NCBI RefSeq assembly: GCF_945859685.1
Contig: NC_079147.1
Location: 146,716,645-146,780,644 of the forward strand
Direction of reading: 5' to 3'
Source of the DNA: Eupeodes corollae
Lineage: Eukaryota > Arthropoda > Insecta > Diptera > Syrphidae
DNA: 64,000 nucleotides
The notes beneath the pieces were generated by a model. That model worked only from the letters and a program-made list of their open reading frames with translations, ran no database searches and had not been told where the DNA came from. Shown here piece by piece: positions 44,806 through 57,000 of this stretch; position 1 is the first letter of the stretch; every line of letters begins with the position of its first letter. Both the position numbers and the translations under genes were made by a program.

Positions 44806-47689
44806 ATGCGTGGAGGACGTTTAGCGCTATTAATATTTTATTGTGTTTGTGCAATTTTATTGCCAACCTCACAATCCTGCCAAGATGTCGAACAACGTTT
44901 TAAGTTCCCGAATTCAGAGATCTATATTAGATTGGTGCGTTCACAGAAACTTCAGTATTCCATAATGAAAGGTAAATTATTGATTAACTCAATTTTTATT
45001 AACTTAATGATTCTAAATTCAAAATTCTTATATACCCAGGCAGTCAAGTGTTGCAGACAGTAACTTTTGATAATTTCAAGACCGACAAAAATTTCGTTTC
45101 GAACGGCAATGGAAGTTTCACATTATCTTCGTCGGATTCCAATATTCTCTTTGAATTGGTCTCCAAGTCTAATCAAGTAACTCACTTAAGAGTTTCCAGG
45201 AATTATGTTGCTCGTTCTCAACAACCAATGGATTGCATTGATTTGGACATTGGAAAAACCCATTGGTTCGGTGGTCCTCAAGATCGTCATCAATATTGGC
45301 CAGTGGAACGACTTACATTCACCAATTACTCCTATCTCACCAAAGAAGATCATAATGCAGGTGTTGCCGAACGTTATTGGTTAAATTCACGTGGTGTATT
45401 CTTCTATGTCGAAGATCAAACACCTTTGTTCATCGAACAGAATTCACCCCGCCATGAAAATCAATTGTGCTTCAGTGCTAAAACCCAATTGCCTTACAGC
45501 TCGACCCTGAGGAGTGCTACATTCCGTTATCAAATAGGAATTGGTAGCAATGCCAAGACCGCTCACATGTATGCTGTCAACAATATCCTTGGAAAACCAA
45601 ACGAACATCCTGACGAACGTATGGTTCAGTATCCAATTTGGTCAACTTGGGCGTTATACAAGGCAGAGATCACCGATGCTATTGTCAGAGATTTCGGGAA
45701 CAAAATTTTACAGAATAATTTTAAGAATAGTCAACTGGAAATCGATGATGACTGGGAAGATTGTTATGGTGCATTGACTTTCCGCAAAAACAAATTTCCA
45801 AATATCAAGCAGCTGACAAATGATCTCAAGGCTCAGGGATTTAGAGTAACTCTGTGGATACATCCTTTCATCAATAAGAACTGTACTGCCCCCTATAATG
45901 AGGCACTTCAAAAAGGTTACCTTGTTTTGAATCGTAATGGAAATCCCGATACTCAGTGGTGGAATAGTAAACGCAATGATGCAGCTTATATAGATTTCAC
46001 TAAGCCCGAAGCAGTTACATGGTATTTGAATAGATTAAAGCGTCTGCAAACCGAAGATGGTATCGATAGTTTCAAATTTGATGCCGGAGAAAGTAGCTGG
46101 GTGCCATCAGATCCCGCTCTACAAGGACCCGATGATTTTCTACCAAGTGCTATTACCAGAGACTATGTCAAGGCTGTATCAACATTTGGACCATTGGTTG
46201 AAGTGCGTTCAGGACAAGGCACCCAAGATCTACCAATATTCGTTCGAATGATTGACAAAGATTCCGAATGGAATTGGAGCAATGGCCTGGTCACATTGAT
46301 AACAACTCTGCTGCAGTTAAATATGAATGGTTATCCATTTGTATTGCCCGATATGATTGGAGGCAATGGCTACAATAATAAACCACCATCAAAGGAGCTC
46401 TTCATAAGATGGTTGCAGGCAAATGTATTCATGCCAAGTTTACAATTCTCATTTGTTCCATGGAATTTTGATGCAGAGACAATAACCATTAGTCAGAAGT
46501 TCTGTGATCTTCATAGTCAATACACCCCGCAGATAATGGAACGATTTAAACTTGTCACACAAACTGGAGAGCCAGTTAATCCACCTTTATGGTGGGTTGA
46601 TCCTGAAGACAAGGTTGCACAAGGAATTTATGATCGTAAGTATTTGTAGTTTTTCTTTTTTGGCCCAAATACTTGGATTTATTTTGAAATTATTCAACTA
46701 CCTGAAGATTCTTGGTTTTAATTTCATACAAAACAATACATTGGGCAGGTGTAGACGACATAAGACACTTATAGTTTAGCCAAGTTTCTAGAGACTGAGA
46801 TGTCCAGCTGTCAACAAAAAATGCAGTACTAACAGTTTTTTTTCGATTTACTTGAAGGAATTATTCTGTAAATTGTGTGTCTGCAAGTAAAAAGTAGTCA
46901 CGTAAAGTTTTGAAATTAATAGAGAGGTTCAGACAACATTTTCATTCAACTCAATTTTTCGAACGTACATTTTGACGAAGTCAACTAGTTTGTTTTTTCA
47001 AGTACCAAAATACATTGTTGTCTAAAAAAAAACACTTCTAAAAGAAGCTACAAGTCCACTACGACTTGTATGTTGTATTACTTATTATTTTCCAATTTGA
47101 CAATGAACCCTTTTACACAAATCATTTAATAGAATTGTTGAGAAAATAAATAAATTACAGAGTACTAAAGTTCAGACTGCTGAAAAAAATTAATCAGCAG
47201 TCATTTTGGCATAAGTGGAATTGGCTTTGGCATAAGTAAAGTTGCCTTAATTGGAAAGCAATTTTTCAGCTGGCCAATCAGATACTAGAAACTAGCCTAA
47301 CGTTCAAGACGCTTATGTCGTCGTCTGAACCTGTCAATTGATTAAATCGCCTAAGTCTCTCTTTTTGATAGTATCAAGTCAAGTGTCAGATTTCCTCTTT
47401 TTCATGGTTCATTATTGAACACAAGATTGTGCATTTTGTTGTCTTCACAAATAATTCAAATTTAATAAAATACTTTTCTTTTTTGCTTATTCTCCCAATA
47501 GAATTCCTTTTGGGTGATAAAATCATAGCAGCACCAATTATAGAAGATGGAGGCAGAGCCCGTGATGTATACTTACCAAAAGGCAAATGGAAGGATGGTA
47601 ATTCAAATACTATTTATCAAGGTCCAATATGGATAATGGATTATCCAGCCCCACTTGATGTCTTACCATATTTCATTCGACAAGATTAA
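44806..47689 (+). CDS. Secreted glycoside hydrolase family 31 protein (MYORG/tobi-like), 3 exons
   Basis: Exons 44806-44971, 45040-46635 and 47502-47689 join in phase to 649 residues. Introns are 68 bp (GTAAAT..CCCAG) and 866 bp (GTAAGT..AATAG). The N-terminus has a signal peptide (LALLIFYCVCAILL, likely cut after about residue 24), so it should be secreted or enter the secretory pathway. Exon 2 holds an N-terminal beta-sandwich and the TIM barrel. The nucleophile candidate is Asp403 in SFKFDAGE, replacing the classical WxDMNE of alpha-glucosidases; acid/base candidates are Asp461 or Asp463 in IDKDSEWNW. This pattern is that of the MYORG-like GH31 branch, which in flies includes the sugar-responsive tobi. 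Exon 3 encodes the C-terminal sandwich (QFLLGDKIIAAPI..RDVYLPKG). No frame damage. The exact substrate cannot be told; alpha-galactosidase or glucosidase activity is possible. Confidence 0.92.
46746..47333. mobile_element. MITE-like element with about 55-bp inverted termini in GH31 intron 2
   Basis: The left end CAGGTGTAGACGACATAAG (46746 on) and the right end, reversed, CAGGTTCAGACGACGACATA (from 47333) match over about 55 bp, including a shared AGTTTCTAG further in. 588 bp long with no ORF. A CAGG-type terminus would fit hAT relatives, but no clear 8-bp duplication is seen, so the family is open. It makes up most of the 866-bp intron. Confidence 0.68.
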
Positions 47690-47779
47690 TTTAATTTAAA
47701 TATAAAAATTAATAACAATTATAGGATAAAAAGTTGTTGTATTTTTAAATTGTAAATTTATAAATGTAAAATTCGTGTA

Positions 47780-47785
47780 AATAAA
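47780..47785 (+). terminator. Polyadenylation signal of the GH31 gene
   Basis: AATAAA 91 nt after the stop codon, the first such hexamer downstream. It lies only 82 bp from the stop codon of the convergent CEP120-like gene. Confidence 0.7.
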
Positions 47786-47866
47786 AAAAAAAATTAAAAT
47801 ATAAAAATTATGAAAAAATGTATGTATCACAGAAATTCTTATTAGTTTTGGCATCACTTATGAAAA

Positions 47867-48005
47867 TTAGCTGTTACTTTTTGAATCATCTAATTCCGAC
47901 TCCGATGTAAGGACTTCTTTTATATCTTTCAATTCATTTCGATCAGCTTTCAAGGCGAAATGTTCTTCAAATATAAGATTTCTTAGGTGCATGATATTGT
48001 CAATG
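47867..48005 (-). CDS. CEP120: CEP120-like exon 7 (last exon)
   Basis: 139 nt after TTTAACAG. The first base completes the Gly codon left by exon 6; the rest reads IDNIMHLRNLIFEEHFALKA and then ELKDIKEVL and an acidic Ser-rich tail to TAA (47869-47867). It lies 6950 bp from exon 6. Phase agreement and coiled-coil character support the join; a transcript would settle it. Confidence 0.75.
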
Positions 48006-51000
48006 CTGTTAAAGAATAAAAAATAAAGTATAATTTTTAGTGGGAAGTTAAAATGTAAACAAATTCGGTGTAAAAATGTATGAGATTCTGAAAATTTATA
48101 AGTTTTTTTAAATGACTCATGATATTTTTCCTAAAACTAACTACAAACCACGAGAGCCATCAGCTAAGATGAAAATGGATAAATTTGATCTAAGTAAGTA
48201 AGTAAGTTATTCATTTATTTACATTTCAATACAAAAAATAGAATACAAATTATGAATTTAAGAGCTATGGCTAAGCCGTCAGTCTGGTTGACAATTTTAT
48301 AAATGTTTATTTTAAAATTTAATTAATTTTTCAATAATCAACAAAAAAAAGAACTAAAGTTTTAAACTTCAAAATCAAATCAAATGGGGTGGCGCAACAG
48401 TCTTTTGTGAACCAGGGCCTAGTGACTTACAACTCTCAACCATTCCTGTGTGCGAGTACTGTTGTCAGGAATGGAAGGGACCTACAATTTAAGACCGACT
48501 CCGAACGGCTAATTTGAGAAAGCACTTTTTCATGACAAGAATTACTCTTGAAGGATTTGTCAATTCCTCGCAAGAGGCAGTACCCGCGAAAATTATTTTT
48601 TTTTTTCTTAAATTAAGGTGGCACAGGTAGGGATTGAACCCAAGACCCCTTGCATGACAGTCCAACGCACTTTTTTTTTTCAAATTCATTTTTAATTTAT
48701 TTTATCTTAAAGCTAGACAAAAATTCATAAAACTAGCCTAATTATCCATAACTTACAACTAACTTAATGGTCCCATACGGACACTCTAAGTTAAACTATA
48801 ACGCTTAATACTAATGCCTTTCGGCCCTAAGATCTATTTTACTTCAATTTATATTTTATTTATTTCTGTATTTATTAGAAAATTTTGAAAAAACTAATAT
48901 CAAGATACTTTTTTTTACTTAAAAACTACTTAAAATAAGGTCCTTAATATAAAACTTAAAACTAACTTAAACTACCTATTCTAAAGGGTGATTTTTTTGA
49001 GGTTAGGATTTTCATGCATTAGTATTTGACAGATCACGCGGGATTTCAGACATGGTGTCAAAGAGAAAGATGCTCAGTATGCTTTGACATTTCATCATGA
49101 ATAGACTTACTAACGAGCAACGCTTGCAAATCATTGAATTTTATTACCAAAATCAGTGTTCGGTTCGAAATGTGTTTCGCGCTTTACGTCCGATTTATGG
49201 TCTACATAATCGACCAAGTGAGCAAACAATTAATGCGATTGTGACCAAGTTTCGCACTCAGTTTACTTTATTGGACATTAAACCAACCACACGAATGCGT
49301 ACAGTGCGTACAGAAGAGAATATTGCGTCTGTTTCTGAGAGTGTTGCTGAAGACCGTGAAATGTCGATTCGTCGCCGTTCGCAGCAATTGGGTTTGTGTT
49401 ATTCGACCACATGGAAGATTTTACGCAAAGATCTTGGTGTAAAACCGTATAAAATACAGCTCGTGCAAGAACTGAAGCCGAACGATCTGCCACAACGTCG
49501 AATTTTCAGTGAATGGGCCCTAGAAAAGTTGGCAGAAAATCCGCTTTTTTATCGACAAATTTTGTTCAGCGATGAGGCTCATTTCTGGTTGAATGGCTAC
49601 GTAAATAAGCAAAATTGCCGCATTTGGAATGAAGAGCAACCAGAAGCCGTTCAAGAACTGCCCATGCATCCCGAAAAATGCACTGTTTGGTGTGGTTTGT
49701 ACGCTGGTGGAATCATTGGACCGTATTTTTTCAAAGATGCTGTTGGACGCAACGTTACGGTGAATGGCGATCGCTATCGTTCAATGCTAACAAACTTTTT
49801 GTTGCCAAAAATGGAAGAACTGAACTTGGTTGACATGTGGTTTCAACAAGATGGCGCTACATGCCACACAGCTTGCGATTCTATGGCCATTTTGAGGGAA
49901 AACTTCGGAGAACAATTCATCTCAAGGAATGGACCGGTAAGTTGACCACCAAGATCATGCGATTTGACGACTTTAGACTATTTTTTGTGGGGCTATGCCA
50001 AGTCTAAAGTCTACACAAATAAGCCAGCAACTACTCAAGCTTTGGAAGACAACATTTCCGAAGAAATTCGGGCTATTCCGGCCGAAATGCTCGAAAAAGT
50101 TACCCAAAATTGGACTTTCCGAATGGACCACCTAAGACGCAGCCGCGGTCAACATTTAAATGAAATTATCTTCAAAAAGTAAATGTCATGGACCAATCTA
50201 ACGTTTCAAATAAAGAATCGATGAGATTTTGCAAATTTTATGCGTTTTTTTTTTTTTAAAGTTCTCAAGCTCTTAAAAAATTACCGTTTACCTATAAACT
50301 ACTCAAAACTAGAACAACCACAGCAGCAAATCTAACTATCTAACATTTTTGTTTTTCATATTTTGTTGTCTATTTTTTTTTATTCTATGTTTTTTTTTTA
50401 ATGTTCTTTTTTTTTAATTTTTTTTTTTTGTATTTTTTTTTATTGTTTTTTTTTCTATTTCTTTTTGTGCCAACATGCATATTCTACTTAAAACTAAACT
50501 CTAAAACTATAAACAAGTATGTAAGCCGGCCAAGGCTTAAAACCCCATCCCGACTACCCAATATCAAGTGCCGATTGAAGCCACCAAAACTAATTCTCCT
50601 GCTTCATCCTATCAGTTCGGTCCCGTTCAGACACAGCCCTACTGAACCGAAGGAGCTCCGCTCCGCCTTGTGCCATGACGTCCCGACTGTACGGGAGTCG
50701 CCTATCCACGGTTCTTCGTCTAACGTGGTAGATTAACGGAACTGCCAATCTATCCTGTATCAGACCGCATTTGTCTAAAAAGAGGAATGCCTCTGGTGGA
50801 ATGAACCCGCTCAAGCGTGCACTTTCAAAATACTCGTCGTTCAGATAGAACGCCCCGAAAATTAATTTGTTGGTCGAAGACATAGCTCTTGCAATGTGAC
50901 CTCGAACGAGTTTTATCACGAAATTGTCAATTGATTCGAGCTCCGTTGTAAAGGACCTCGTTGGAATAGTAATGCACATAAGAAAATTCGGCTGTTCGAT

Positions 51001-54000
51001 ATTAGCCGGTACAGCGTCGTAAACACTGCCGCTCGGACACCCGAAACTTCTCCATCTGTCAAGGGGCAACGTTGAACCACACAGGACATCCATAAACAAT
51101 CATTGGCCGTATGAGGGCCATGTAGCAAATTACCTTCACTCTGGGGTCAAGCCGACTGCTAAAAAACAGCCGTTTCGTCAGAGCGAAGGCTCCTCTGGCC
51201 CTGGTCAGAGCAGCATTTATATGTCTGTCGAAATATAAATACTGATCTAACCGAGGTACTTCACTACACTTTTTCTCGCTAATGGCTGCCCACTTAGTCA
51301 GAGCCCTATTAATGATTTTTTCGACAACTTTGCTGATGCTCGGAAGAAGACTTATCGACCGAAGATTTGACGGGTTGGAGTTGTCCTTTCCCTTTTTCAG
51401 GAGAAGATGAACCACAGCAGTCTTCCAATGCACTGGATAATATGCATTATTCAGTGCATTGTTGAAGAGTGTGGTGTAAATGTCAATTGCTTCCGTCGGT
51501 AAATGTCTTAGTACAACGTTGGATATACCACCGACACCTGCTGACTTTTTTATTTTTTATTGAATTGAAGAGGAGTTGAAGCTCAACCTTCGTCACTAAC
51601 AAGGGACTTGGTCCCGTTTGCTCGGCGATTATGGCATTTGCCAAGGAATCGTCATTGAACCGCATGAAACCGTGGTTCTCAGATCGCCAATGTGTGATAT
51701 TATTACGGAGGTAAAAGTGATTAAGTAGGGCTCTGTTTTCCAGGTCGTGGTTGGGGCGAATGCTAACATTCACCTTGTACACTTGCTGGAAAGCAGCTCC
51801 CACCACCTCCACTTTTTCCTTCGGATCTTCAATTATGTAAAAGTCATCGTCAAAGATGGCTTCCTCTGGATCTATTTGCGCTATCCTGAGTACGTCTCTG
51901 TTCTCTTCAGTTCTTTGGAGTTTAAGACACGGAAGGTCATTATCGTTTTTTTTCCTGAATATCTTGTTGATTTTGGGGAACATACTAGGGTCACTCGAAT
52001 TAACTGACCGGATCTTGCGGTCCCAGTACTTGTTAATTGATAGCCTGTAGTTCTCCTTATTCAACAGATTGACATTTTTTATTGACGACTTCAGTGTCCT
52101 AACCTCCAAGCCGTGTGGGTCTGTAAGTCGTCTGTGCAAGTTTTTGAGTCTTGTCAGTAAGCCACTCTTGTGCCTACGTAGTGCGTCAATTGTCGCGTTT
52201 CTGTAAGCGTCCATTTGGTCCCGTTCTTTGTACTTTGGGATTGTCCGTTCCATCGTTCGTTTTATTGTTTTTTCCATCTGTTGTAAGTGTTGGTCAATTT
52301 CTGTATTTGTCAGGTTTCCATTGTTTGGTGGGGCTATGTCACTCGAACGAAGTTCTCTCACTAGGGCATTGGTGAAACGAGGCCACCGCATCTTACTGTA
52401 ATTGTAAGAATGCGTTGGAACGTATTCCTCCAACACCACGCGTTCGTTCGGAATCTGCATTACAGCAGCCAGTCCGCAGTGATCACTGTCGTACTCGACT
52501 GTCTGTAAGCAGTTTCGAGGGTGATTACCCACTTTGTCTGTAACTGTCAGTCTGGTGTCGTACAGCAAAAGGTCCAGATTGGAGCCGCTTCTTGGATACG
52601 ATGGCCTTTCAGTAGCCAGCAGGTCGACGCCATATTCAACGCTGTAAAGATTCATCAAATTAAAAAGATGATTACCTCTGGGATTACTATGTTGATTTCC
52701 CCAATCTTCATGTTTAGCGTTCAAATCACCGGCCAAAATGAAATAGTTTTCTTCCAAGCTCAGTTTAAGTTCTCTAAAAACAATCTCGAGTTCTGACGCA
52801 AAGTAAGTGACCTGCGGAGCTCCAGCCGCATAAGCCGCAATCATATACATCCGCTTCCCTTGAGAGAGAGAGATGCATACAACGCAAACTTAGTCCAACG
52901 CACTAACCATCATGCACTAACCATCCTATACTTGTAAACTGTTTTTAAGCAATTGCTTAGGGTTTTCTAGTCACACTCGTTAAGAAGTTGGATATAGTTT
53001 CCTGCATAGTTATTGTAGATCTTTACACCCTTAGGCAGGCGATTGTAAAACGTCTAGAATTTAAAATTCCAACATACCATCTGACTTAAAAGCCGATTAT
53101 GACAGAAAGGGTGAAACTATAAAAATGCATGAGACAACTCGACTTCCCAAATAAACTGGACTATGTAGAATGAACAACACCAATGATGGCTTCGTCTCCT
53201 GTAAACGTTAAAAACCCAACAGCAATCAAGGTAGATGAACAAGAATTCGTTGTGAAATCTTTTACTTACATTTGGTTAATAGTTGCCACCGAAATTATTA
53301 TACCGGGTCCGGCAGAAAAAACCTCCCATATTTTTAGACGTTTATATTTAAAGCTATTTATAGATAAAATGTTAATATTTAAAATAAATAAAAGTTTATA
53401 AATACACAGGAATAGTTGAGAGATGTAAGTCACTAGGCCCTTGTTCTTTGTGAACTGTTGCGCCGTTTTATTTTTGTTAGTTCTTAACCCTTAGGAATTC
53501 ATTCAGCTTGAGTCAAAAGTTTGATGCGCTAGTCTTAATATGGCTGAACCAAGAACACAATATGAATGGGAAATCCAGCCCTATTTTAATCGCACCGCTC
53601 AAATTCATCAATTTTTAACCAATAAAGTATCCAAGGGGGTCGGTCATATGAGACATGAAGCTCTTTCAAATTTTTTCTTTTAAGGTCTTAATAAATTTAA
53701 GAAATCTACTTTTGGAAAATCGTATAAACACAGACTAATTAAAAGTATTTTTTTTTATAAATTTGGTTAAATTAATTATTGAAAATTGTAGGAAATCATT
53801 TTGTATGCCTTTAAAATTGATTTTGGAGATTTGTTTTACCGAATTTCATCATACCGCGTGGAAGAACTTTAAGTGCGGAAGAAAGGTCAAACATAACTGC
53901 ATACAAAGATTGTGGCCTTTCTGATCATGAAAACGCTAGAAAAATAGGGAGATTCAATACAGTTTTTCATAACTTTTTCAAGTAAGGTGAAGGTTATGGA

Positions 54001-57000
54001 AAAATTGCCAATAACTCGCAAAACAAAAAGCTTACAACAAGTCAAGTTCGAATGAAATCGGGTGAAGCCATCAAAAACAAGCTGTTTATTTCAAAAATTA
54101 AGACCAAACTTTACTTGTCTGTTTCAACCCGACGCGTTTGACAAATTTTAAAAGCTTTGTTTACAAAAAAAATTCAATTTGGATAGCTTAGATGGATTTC
54201 AGTCATATTGGAATGACAAACGTCTTCAAACAGAAGTAAGAATGAGGCGCAACTTTGGTGATGATAGCTTAATGATTTGGGCAGCTTTTTCTTCAAATGA
54301 AAAGTTTGAAATTGTATTGGTGCCTGGAAGGATGAACTCAGAAATGTATTCTGAGTTTTTAGCATAAGTTATGGTTGAGAGAGCTGAAGAGCTATGCGAA
54401 CCTGACTTCAGATTCCAGCGGGATGACACTGCTGCTGAGAGACTATGTTTAAGGAGAAACAAATAACATTTCTCGATTGGTCGTCTCGAAGTCCACATTT
54501 AAATCGTAAAGAAAATCTAAGTGGAATACTAGCCAGGCGTATTTGTTGATCAAAATATTTTCAAAAAGATCACTTAAAACAGTAATTTTTTATAATTTGT
54601 CTTCTAGCTTCAGTTCCAATCTACGGATAAGCAGACTGAAAATGGTAGGAATATTGAAAAAGAAGAAAATACACCAATAAAGGCAAAAAATTATTCATAT
54701 GAAATTTTGTTTTATTATCCTAGGAAAATAGATACAATTTGTCTTGATTTATGCAACTAAATTTTTGTAGTTTTAATATGTACTAAAAGCTACATTTCAT
54801 TCCTGTCTAGCACAATTTCTAACATTTCTGCATGAAACGCACCCAAAATCCCTCTTAATTAACTATTATATGCAAGCTCTTAGAAAGAGCATATTTAAAA
54901 AGCTGTTGAAATCTTAAATCGTGTATCTGGTTTAATTTAATTTAAAACAACTCACCCAAAACTTCCGCTCTGTTTGAGTTTCTCTTCTTGAAACTTAAGC
55001 GATTTCAGTTTCAAAGTATGTGCTTCCTTAGTTGCTCTGGCCCATTGCTGCTTATAGAAGTTCTTTGATTTTTCTATTTCCGAAAACCTTTCTGATTGTT
55101 GTCTCTGCTTTGAAAAAAAAAAGAAAATTAATATTACAAAAGATATTAAAATAAAAAAAAAAATACTCTCACCAAATCATCTAACAATCCAACAAATTGT
55201 TCTTTTGGAATGTAATTTTTTCTTAATTCTTTAATTTCTTCTTCTAATTGCTTGACTTTCTCCTGCAGCTTTATACACTCATCATTTTTTATATTCTTTT
55301 CAATTAATAACTCCTTGCACTTTAAATCATTTAATCGTTTTTCATAATCCACCTCATCTTTGACTCTCCTTGACTTTTCTTCTAGTTCCATAAATTTCAC
55401 AGTATAACTTTTGTCTAACTCATACTTGGTCCTCTCAAATTGCCGTTCCTCTTCAAGCTGTTTTGATTTTTGGGCACGAACTTGAGCTTGTGTTTTTTCA
55501 AGACATTCTGTCATTCGACTGCATTCGTCTAGTTTGTCAGTTAAATTCTTAGCCAATTCTTTTCTCTGACGTTCCCACTCGTTTGATAAATGATTTAAAT
55601 GCAAAACTTCTTTTCGTTTGAGTTCGATTAAGAATTCACTCATTTGTTTATTCTTCCAGTCTTCTAACTCATTGACAATTTCATAGGCAGCAGGGTTTTC
55701 GAATGCAGGCTCTTGCGCTTTTAATTTGTAGCTTACACAAGAATCGGACCTGCTTGACTTGGGATTTTGCTCGTTTCCTTGGTCTACTTGTCTACTTGTA
55801 AGACTTTGAATTTGAGCTCCGGTTTGAGACTTCTTGAGATTTACGTCCGTATTTGGGGGAAGTTCAATATAGTCGTCTCTATCGCCCATATCACCCCGTG
55901 CTTTTTTATCAATTACTACCGGCAATCGTGGACTTAGAAGTTTCACGGCTGGAATGTATGTCACACAGAAGACATAGTCTACCACAGGTCGAGCAGAAGT
56001 TTCGAGAATATCAAAAACTGTCACAAAGGAGAATGATTCTTTCACTTCCCACAGGTCACTTCGTTCCAACAATTCCAGAGAAGATGGCAAAAGATTAACT
56101 AACTTGAATGTGTAGTTTCCTATAATATTTTCATTGTAGTACAAATCGATGGGTATGTAGAAAACCCGCCTTAAATAATCCTTTAAACTCTCAAGAGATG
56201 ATTTGAAATTTATAGTGATCTTTTCGTTGATATTATAAATTCCGTCTGAGTTTTCCACAAGAATCAAGTCCGTAGGACAGCCTAAGATGTCGTAATGAAG
56301 GCGAAACACTGGATTTGCAATACCTACAACCAATTCTTCCAGATGCTTGGCATTTTTGAGAGTAATGGTAAGAAAAAATGTATCAACATCTAATGGACTG
56401 TTTCCAACTTGTATGCGACATTCATTTTCAAGCAGATTCACGTATATTCCGGCTTGGGACTTCAGCATAAGCGATGTTTCCGTGGGTTTAATATAAATTG
56501 AGTCTGAACTTTCGATGGGTTTCTAAAATCAAAATGGAGCTTATTAGTTTTAAAATACTTCCTGTAACACAAATAAAAACGTGATGTAGTGGTTTATTTC
56601 TTCGGTAGGATATGCACTTTAAGATACGATGTCTTATTTATTGTGATAGCTTTAAAGTGGATTTGGGATTAAGGTTTAGGTTAAAACCATGGAAGTCCAT
56701 AGGCATACGGCGAACACCTTCAATTATTCACGATTCCTTCTATAGCATGATATTTGGCACGATAACAATCAAAAATTGTAGACACGCCCACAAAAAACTC
56801 CTACTTTGATAAAAATTGAAACATTGATTTTAAGTTTGAAAAATTTGAAAGAACATATTTTGTTTGATTAACTTGATTAACATTTAAAAACAAGATAAAT
56901 AATAATATTATGTGAAGAGTTGTTTGAACGGGGTCCGATGATAATATGAACATTTTAATATATATATTTGATATTATTGTATATAATATTTAATAATATA

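Larger units (their letters stand above)
48672..52891 (-). mobile_element. Jockey-like LINE, copy 2, with target duplication
   Basis: Inserted in a SINE with 13-bp duplications AGTCCAACGCACT at 48659-48671 and 52892-52904 and a poly(T) start (poly(A) on its strand) at 48672-48681. About 2.9 kb without the rosa insertion at 48984-50288. 5'-truncated inside the endonuclease. The internal RT deletion and a frame change make it non-functional. The 3' UTR matches the copy at 9183-9919. Confidence 0.9.
48006..54955 (-). other. CEP120-like intron 6 (6950 bp, transposon-filled)
   Basis: Holds SINE copy 2, the jockey-like LINE copy 2, rosa copy 3, a SINE end and a Tc3-like remnant. Regions 48010-48370, 52930-53400 and 53480-53860 show no gene or recognised repeat. 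Confidence 0.75.

Noticed and set aside
48600..48671. A tRNA gene (B-box-like GGTTCAATCCC, and similar at 9949 and 62440)
   Set aside because: It is a SINE head: acceptor stem pairing and a proper anticodon arm are not seen, and it is followed by SINE body in each copy.
50401..50736. Plus-strand 111-codon ORF with a hydrophobic Phe-rich start
   Set aside because: The Phe run is the T-rich complement of the LINE 3' UTR, and the rest is antisense to the LINE C-terminus.
53183..53401. 72-codon ORF in CEP120 intron 6 as a host exon
   Set aside because: No splice sites of fitting phase and no similarity; the phases of exons 6 and 7 already agree without it.
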